Source: a virus
Reading direction: 5' to 3' (one strand)
IMG/VR virus record: IMGVR_UViG_3300035034_000103
Coordinates: 1-26,409 of that record
DNA length: 26,409 bases
The notes beneath the pieces are model-generated. The model saw nothing but the letters and a program-made list of their open reading frames with translations. It was not told the origin of the DNA and searched no databases. Position 1 is the stretch's first letter; each line of letters opens with the position of its first letter. A program made the position numbers and the translations under genes. This document shows, one piece after another, positions 21,993-26,409 of the stretch.

Positions 21993-23746
21993 ACTGCAGG
22001 AACTCCACCTCCCTCAATGGGAGTTGCTTGTTCGACTGCCATATCCTCAGCCATCTGATTAACCAGACGCTGGGCCTCAGCCTTCTCGAACAGTGATACG
22101 TTATCAGACACAAGTTCAAAGCGCTTGAGCTGGAAGCTATCTTCAACAATCTTGGCCAGTGCCTTGTCACTGAAGTGACGTTCAATCTTCGGCCACACGT
22201 TAGAGTTAGCAATCCCAGATAGATTCTGGATAAGCTGAGCACGAGCAGCGAAATGACGAGCACCGATGGGGCGGAGGTGACCTTTAGCAGTGATGTCTTC
22301 TTTAGTGATGTTGATGAAGTTAGCTACACCAATATCATTATCCATCACACGTACTACGTCAGCACCGTTCATCTTACGACGCGCCAGTTCAAGCATGTTG
22401 TTCAAGCACTTCTCAAGGAGTTCAATCTCAAACTGAGTAATCTTCTCTTGGAAGATACGCCCAGCTGCATTCTCAAGAGCTTGGACTTCAAACGCTGTCT
22501 TCTCACCAGGAGTACGGATACCCATGGCCTGACGAGGAGCACCAGCAAACTCTTCCATCAGTTGGAGGATTTGAGCAATCTCAATGTTCGCGGTAAGCGC
22601 TTGAGCCGGAGGAGCAAGAGGCTGTACATCACCTCCCTCACCAATATGTATTTCAGCGAAAGGTGCCCATTCGAATTCATCTACATCACCGATGATCTTA
22701 AGGGGAGGTGCTGCAATCAGATCGAAGATATCAGCCTTGAGGTTCTCTAGGTGATCCAATCGATACTGAAGACCTACCAAGTTATCAAGAGGCCCCATAC
22801 CGTAGAGGTTATCAGGACGCATACGCCAACCGACGTGGGCCATATAACCGTTACGCTTCCAAGCAGGAATAGATTCTTTACGGATCACATGCTGGCGGTC
22901 AATGATAGTGATCACATGATCGTCTAACATCTCACCAGTATCAGGATCGTGCATAGTCCCTTGGAACTCAAGGATCTCTACATAACCAGAACCATAGTAC
23001 TCATGCAGGCTACCGAATCCGTCAAGAGCAAAGCCTTCAGCCTTGCGGAAGTCATCCACTGTAAAGGTAGATGCATCAGAACGAATCTTAGCTGCCTTAT
23101 CCAAGATCTCTTGGAAGTGCGGATTAGTCTTAGCTTCCTTGCGAATCTCACCGAAGTGCCGGATAGATCGGACGATCTTCCAAGACTCTTCGAAGGTGGA
23201 TGCTGTAGGATCAAAGATCACATCCAGAGGAGAGATACGAACTAGTCGAGGACCTACGTATCCGGGGATTACTTCTCCGTCCTCTGCATCTACCTTTGAC
23301 TCATCTGCCCACTCTACAGTAGCGAAGGCATTACCGTAATCAATGTAGTCGTACAGTAGTTGAGAAGTAGTAGTACGGAAAGGAGAGATACGAGTCTTGT
23401 TAGACATGTAAGCTTGGATAGCTTCCCGCTTCTCTTGGAGCTCATCATCCAGTGTGTAGCCTTCCCAGCGTAGCCACTCATCATTCGGGAAGAGAGCACT
23501 AAGATAGTTAGCGTGCAGGTTATCCCGGATCTGTGCTAGCTTAGGAAGTGTAGTCTTATTCTTCCATGGTAGTGCAGCGTTTGAGGTAGTCGAGGTGTCA
23601 GTAGCGAAGATGTAGTTCCGACGCTCTCGAACCTCAGCTAACCATCCGTGACGCTGGGAGTTGAATGAGTCCCACCGTTCTGCGATTACTTTGGCAAGTC
23701 CTTCTTGCTTAAGAAGGTCCTTGACTTCAAGAGTTCTAATACTCAT
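21989..23746 (-). CDS. Portal / head-to-tail connector protein (585 aa, T7 gp8-like)
   Basis: Makes the dodecameric ring at the packaging vertex. The start (LAKVIAERWDSFNSQRHGWL) and the segment with PWKNKTTLPKLAQIRDNLHA, NDEWLRWEGYTLD, are typical of podoviral portals, as are PLDNLVGLQYRLDHLENLKA and the C-terminal helical part with FAGAPRQAMGIRTPGEKTAF. Length and gene order after the large terminase match. Its ATG overlaps the terminase stop (ATGA). Confidence 0.93.
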   Translation of the reverse strand: MSIRTLEVKDLLKQEGLAKVIAERWDSFNSQRHGWLAEVRERRNYIFATDTSTTSNAALPWKNKTTLPKLAQIRDNLHANYLSALFPNDEWLRWEGYTLDDELQEKREAIQAYMSNKTRISPFRTTTSQLLYDYIDYGNAFATVEWADESKVDAEDGEVIPGYVGPRLVRISPLDVIFDPTASTFEESWKIVRSIRHFGEIRKEAKTNPHFQEILDKAAKIRSDASTFTVDDFRKAEGFALDGFGSLHEYYGSGYVEILEFQGTMHDPDTGEMLDDHVITIIDRQHVIRKESIPAWKRNGYMAHVGWRMRPDNLYGMGPLDNLVGLQYRLDHLENLKADIFDLIAAPPLKIIGDVDEFEWAPFAEIHIGEGGDVQPLAPPAQALTANIEIAQILQLMEEFAGAPRQAMGIRTPGEKTAFEVQALENAAGRIFQEKITQFEIELLEKCLNNMLELARRKMNGADVVRVMDNDIGVANFINITKEDITAKGHLRPIGARHFAARAQLIQNLSGIANSNVWPKIERHFSDKALAKIVEDSFQLKRFELVSDNVSLFEKAEAQRLVNQMAEDMAVEQATPIEGGGVPAV

Positions 23747-25290
23747 CTAAACGAAACTCCTCCCCACCGTGAGTTATAAATAACATTATTCTTCTTCCTA
23801 GGAGCCCTTGTCGCTGCCCTTGGGGCTCTAGCGATCTCGACTGCTGATGCCAACGCATCTTTAATGTCGTCATGAGGAGGTCTTGCTAACACTAACTCTT
23901 CCTCAAGTACGCCAGTATAACCCCCACGTAAGTGGAAGATTGTCTGGTTGTCATATCTCGGTTCTAGTGCAGCGGCTATGCGCTCTTGCTTAGTACCCGT
24001 ATGACGTGTAGGCTTATGCTCATCAATAGATAAGCGCATACCTTCTTGTCTAATTCGATCCTTAAGATCTCTAGCGATCATTCCCTGTGCGGCGTTTACT
24101 TCGGCTCGAAGCTTAGTGAAATTCCATTTCTCGTGTAACGACACTACATGATCGAATATCCCAGAGATCTTATCAGATCGAAACCGGTCGATATCAAGGA
24201 TATAGATATAACCTTCAGGATCTACACCGATAACTACAATGGCGGTATAGTCAGCTTTCTTGCTGATGGTGAAGGCAAAGTCAATAGAGGCATATACGTT
24301 TAGAGGTGAATCTCTAAAGTGCCAGCGACCTTCTTTAAATCTGATATGCTTAACATCATAATATTGGAATTTGTCTCTAGTGAGACGATCAGAACTAGGA
24401 TCGTTAGGGTCATTATAATACTGTGCAAAGAACTGTGTACGGTCTGTATACAGCTGCTTGATACGTTCTAGTTCCTTCCTGTTGAACCCGAAGGACTTAC
24501 CATCAGGTCTAACCTCTCGTGGCCAGAGGAACAGTCCTTCGTCCTCGACCACATGCTCTTTGATTTCCCACAGTAGTTCTTCTCCAACGATCTCATCGTT
24601 ATCATCGAACACTACCATCTTCTGATCCTTCCACACTTGGTACTGATCGGCCGGGTGGTAGCGTGTACCACAAGCTTTGATCATACCACCAGTGTTCAGG
24701 ATAGAAGCCATCTGGGACATGGCTGCTGAGCACTTACGACGTCCTTCTTCTGTGTAAGCATTGTCAGGAACTACTACGTCATCCGCTATAATAACATCAG
24801 CGTGAAGACCTGTAGTATTCGTCGTAAGGCCAGCAGATATAATGGTGGGCTCACGAACACCCTCTTCCTTACGTTTTGGATGGTCAAGTGATATTGCGGT
24901 ATTGGACCATCTTTCCCGCTTGCCCTCGTCAGGGTTTACCATCTCCGGCCAATACTTCCTGTACTTCTTGCATGTCAAGATATTCTTGATAGCGTACAGT
25001 TGTTGCTCAGCCAGAGTTGACGTTGCCGAAATGTATAGGATAGTTGTCTCTGGGTTCTTCGTGATCCACCATGCACACCATACCGCGATACAGTGTGACT
25101 TCATATGGGCACGTGGTAGAAGTAGTAACTGGTTAGGTGACTCAGTATGCTGCAACCAACGGAAGACATCTTTATGAAGCTCTCCGTATAACCGGTTAGG
25201 TCCTACTAGAGTTGCGAAGGAATACAGATCTTGCTCTGCAGCATTCCTGATTACCCTTCTGGTCTCCTCGTCGTTAGTTTTACTAGCCAT
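23743..25290 (-). CDS. Terminase large subunit (515 aa)
   Basis: Packaging motor ATPase and nuclease. The N-terminal ATPase has an atypical Walker A PRAHMKS (59-65), as in other podoviral terminases, a coupling-like ILYISATST (84-92) and Walker B DVIIADD (165-171). The C-terminal RNase H-like nuclease begins with ASIDFAFTISKKADYTAI (about 330-350) and has a later acidic DDIKDA near residue 480. The C-terminus is basic (RAPRAATRAPRKKN). It lies 3 nt after the small subunit. Confidence in the family is high. Confidence 0.95.
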   Translation of the reverse strand: MASKTNDEETRRVIRNAAEQDLYSFATLVGPNRLYGELHKDVFRWLQHTESPNQLLLLPRAHMKSHCIAVWCAWWITKNPETTILYISATSTLAEQQLYAIKNILTCKKYRKYWPEMVNPDEGKRERWSNTAISLDHPKRKEEGVREPTIISAGLTTNTTGLHADVIIADDVVVPDNAYTEEGRRKCSAAMSQMASILNTGGMIKACGTRYHPADQYQVWKDQKMVVFDDNDEIVGEELLWEIKEHVVEDEGLFLWPREVRPDGKSFGFNRKELERIKQLYTDRTQFFAQYYNDPNDPSSDRLTRDKFQYYDVKHIRFKEGRWHFRDSPLNVYASIDFAFTISKKADYTAIVVIGVDPEGYIYILDIDRFRSDKISGIFDHVVSLHEKWNFTKLRAEVNAAQGMIARDLKDRIRQEGMRLSIDEHKPTRHTGTKQERIAAALEPRYDNQTIFHLRGGYTGVLEEELVLARPPHDDIKDALASAVEIARAPRAATRAPRKKNNVIYNSRWGGVSFR

Positions 25291-25293
25291 AGT

Positions 25294-25803
25294 TTACTTC
25301 ACCAGTTGAAGCCGTTTAAAATCATCATCGAGTTCGGACTGAACCCCAGCAGCAATGCGTGCTTCACGAGCTACGTCTTGTTTGCTAGGCCGTCCTTTAG
25401 TTTGCTTATTGCCTTCGTAGATAGTACGCTGTGCAGGTACGTTACCTTTAGCAGCAGACTTCTTAAGTTGCTTGAAGGCTTCAGCCTTATCTCGAATCTC
25501 TTTCTCTTCTCTCCAAAAGTCTAAGCCTTCCCACTGCTGGTTAGGCAATCCCTTGGTGAATGGCTTACACCTCAACAGGCGTTTCCAGTGTTGCCAAGAA
25601 CCTACCAACTGCATGGCTGCATCGTACTCTGACTCTGCTTCCATATAGATACGCTTAGCAGAAGGAAGACCATTACGATCTTCCTCATGCATAGTGTACA
25701 TCGGAGGCTGATCCTTATGAGAGATGGTATTGAACTCCCTGAATAGGTTTGTGCGATATGCACCTCGGGAGTCTTTCATCTGTGAAAGATCAGGTTGTTC
25801 CAT
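25294..25803 (-). CDS. Terminase small subunit-like DNA packaging protein (169 aa)
   Basis: Directly precedes the large terminase. Segments LPSAKRIYMEAESEYDAAMQ, then VGSWQHWKRLL, FWREEKEIRDKAEAFKQLKK and TKGRPSKQDVAREARIAAG match a family commonly annotated as small terminase or packaging accessory in phages. The basic GRPSK region could be a DNA-contact linker. The family assignment is from memory of the motif set and gene position. A ribosome site is weak (AAGGA, about 14 nt upstream). Confidence 0.75.
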   Translation of the reverse strand: MEQPDLSQMKDSRGAYRTNLFREFNTISHKDQPPMYTMHEEDRNGLPSAKRIYMEAESEYDAAMQLVGSWQHWKRLLRCKPFTKGLPNQQWEGLDFWREEKEIRDKAEAFKQLKKSAAKGNVPAQRTIYEGNKQTKGRPSKQDVAREARIAAGVQSELDDDFKRLQLVK

Positions 25804-25824
25804 CTTAGTTATCCGTGTCCTTGG

Positions 25825-25956
25825 TTATATTTCAGCTTCCCACCATACGGGGATGGCAGCTCCACCAAGCAACGTACCGTTAAAGTCAATCGAATCGAAA
25901 CCACATCCGCAATGGCAGGCCAGCTCATAGCGGCTTATGTTTTTTGTTAGCTTCAT
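25825..25956 (-). CDS. Short protein resembling the N-terminus of a peptidase M15-type endolysin (43 aa), possible remnant
   Basis: A strong ribosome site (AGGAGG, 4 nt before ATG) opens a 43-codon frame starting MKLTKNISRYELACHCGCGF. This looks like the N-terminal signature of M15_3-type D-Ala-D-Ala peptidases (SxxEFxCxCGCG). The catalytic H/D/H part, which would follow about 60-80 residues later, is absent; after DSIDF the chain ends GTLLGGAAIPVWWEAEI. It lies between the tailspike and the small terminase, a usual spot for lysis genes. It may be a deletion remnant or a small zinc-binding protein in its own right. Confidence 0.5.
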   Translation of the reverse strand: MKLTKNISRYELACHCGCGFDSIDFNGTLLGGAAIPVWWEAEI

Positions 25957-26020
25957 CTATCCTCCTGCGTGCAGGCGATCACCACGCGGCTCTACGCTAC
26001 ATCCTTCTCTGCGATGATTA

Positions 26021-26409
26021 CTACGTGACACTACCGAAAAAATTGAAAACAGCGGGCGAGTTAGCAATCGCTGCGCCAGCAACAGAAGCATTCGCAACAA
26101 CATCAATGACGACCGTGTTAGTAGTCTCTATTACATCAACAACCCTCTTAACCCCAGCCACCCCTGCAATTGTAATGTAGACACCTATCTGGAAATCGCC
26201 TAGAGTGCTTACAACCACGTTTGCTGATCCAGATGTTGTCGTAGCGGTGATAGAATTAAGTTGGGTGGACTGAGTTCCGCCTGTGGTGCAGATAACCCCC
26301 TCACTTCCGCCAGATACAGGGTTATGGTTATACAGCGCATCCCCTATGTCCCAAGACCCCTGCGCTGGGACGCTAGCGATTACAGCACCGCTGAGGATGC
26401 AATTTTCAA
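26021..26409 (-). CDS. C-terminal end of a tailspike or tail fibre protein, cut by the right window edge
   Basis: The frame stays open to the last codon of the window (from 26407), so only the last ~128 residues are seen. The segment GSWDIGDALYNHNPVSGGSE followed by GVICTTGGTQST is the short module often found in phage tailspikes and fibres behind the receptor-binding or depolymerase domain. The remainder is beta-rich (VVVSTLGDFQIGVYITIAGV, RVVDVIETTNTVVIDVV). The enzymatic or receptor-binding part lies outside the window. It ends 64 nt before the 43-aa gene. Confidence 0.75.
   Translation of the reverse strand, partial: ENCILSGAVIASVPAQGSWDIGDALYNHNPVSGGSEGVICTTGGTQSTQLNSITATTTSGSANVVVSTLGDFQIGVYITIAGVAGVKRVVDVIETTNTVVIDVVANASVAGAAIANSPAVFNFFGSVT

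Noticed and set aside
25944-26180. 78-aa frame on the + strand near the right edge
   Set aside because: Opposite to the tailspike C-terminus and the M15-like gene, both of which have better protein sequence; no ribosome site.
1-26409. CRISPR array, integrase, attachment site or insertion sequence
   Set aside because: No regularly spaced repeats, recombinase motifs or transposase genes were seen on reading both strands.

Overview
The window is a stretch of a tailed double-stranded DNA phage genome of the podovirus (T7-like) type. The evidence is the gene content: family A DNA polymerase, gp6-like exonuclease, T7 endonuclease I, gp8-like portal, two tail tubular proteins, internal virion (ejection) proteins and a two-subunit terminase. 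No host gene, tRNA, integrase, phage RNA polymerase or CRISPR array is visible. The host cannot be named from the sequence. A lineage related to the marine Zobellviridae/cobaviruses is a guess based on layout, not a demonstrated assignment.

Layout. The left arm (1-5206) lies on the + strand and holds the replication and nucleotide-processing genes: a DNA polymerase cut by the left edge, a putative OB-fold ssDNA-binding protein, a 5'-3' exonuclease, endonuclease I, three tiny zinc-ribbon proteins and several small unknowns. Genes are packed with 1-5 nt gaps or TGATG/ATGA overlaps. From 5207 to about 5347 there is a structured non-coding element and then a symmetrical terminator that can stop transcription from both sides. 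Everything to the right (5371-26409) lies on the - strand. Read in its own direction from the right edge it runs: C-terminus of a tailspike or fibre (cut by the window), a short M15-peptidase-like remnant, small and large terminase, portal, an 84-aa protein, scaffold, major capsid protein (MCP), a probable decoration protein, a UUCG intrinsic terminator, a 194-aa virion-like protein, tail tubular A, an 81-aa overlapping gene, tail tubular B, a Gly-rich 271-aa protein, a gp14-like protein, a 1664-aa gp16-like protein, a 784-aa protein with a C-terminal lytic transglycosylase domain, and two small membrane proteins that are lysis candidates.

Main discovery. The MCP gene is split. Its first 36 codons lie at 20972-20865 and the remaining 288 at 19998-19132. 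The 866 nt between them have the hallmarks of a self-splicing group I intron: a U at the 5' splice site in a U-G pair, an internal guide sequence that pairs with both exons (P1 and P10), P3, matching R and S elements forming P7, P8 and P9 hairpins, and a terminal G. The intron carries a two-motif LAGLIDADG homing endonuclease whose last codons overlap the catalytic core.

Second point. The endonuclease I gene is read in two frames. A -1 shift at an A-run near 4212-4215 joins them exactly where homology to T7 endonuclease I requires, so it is either programmed frameshifting, a true mutation or a one-base sequence error.
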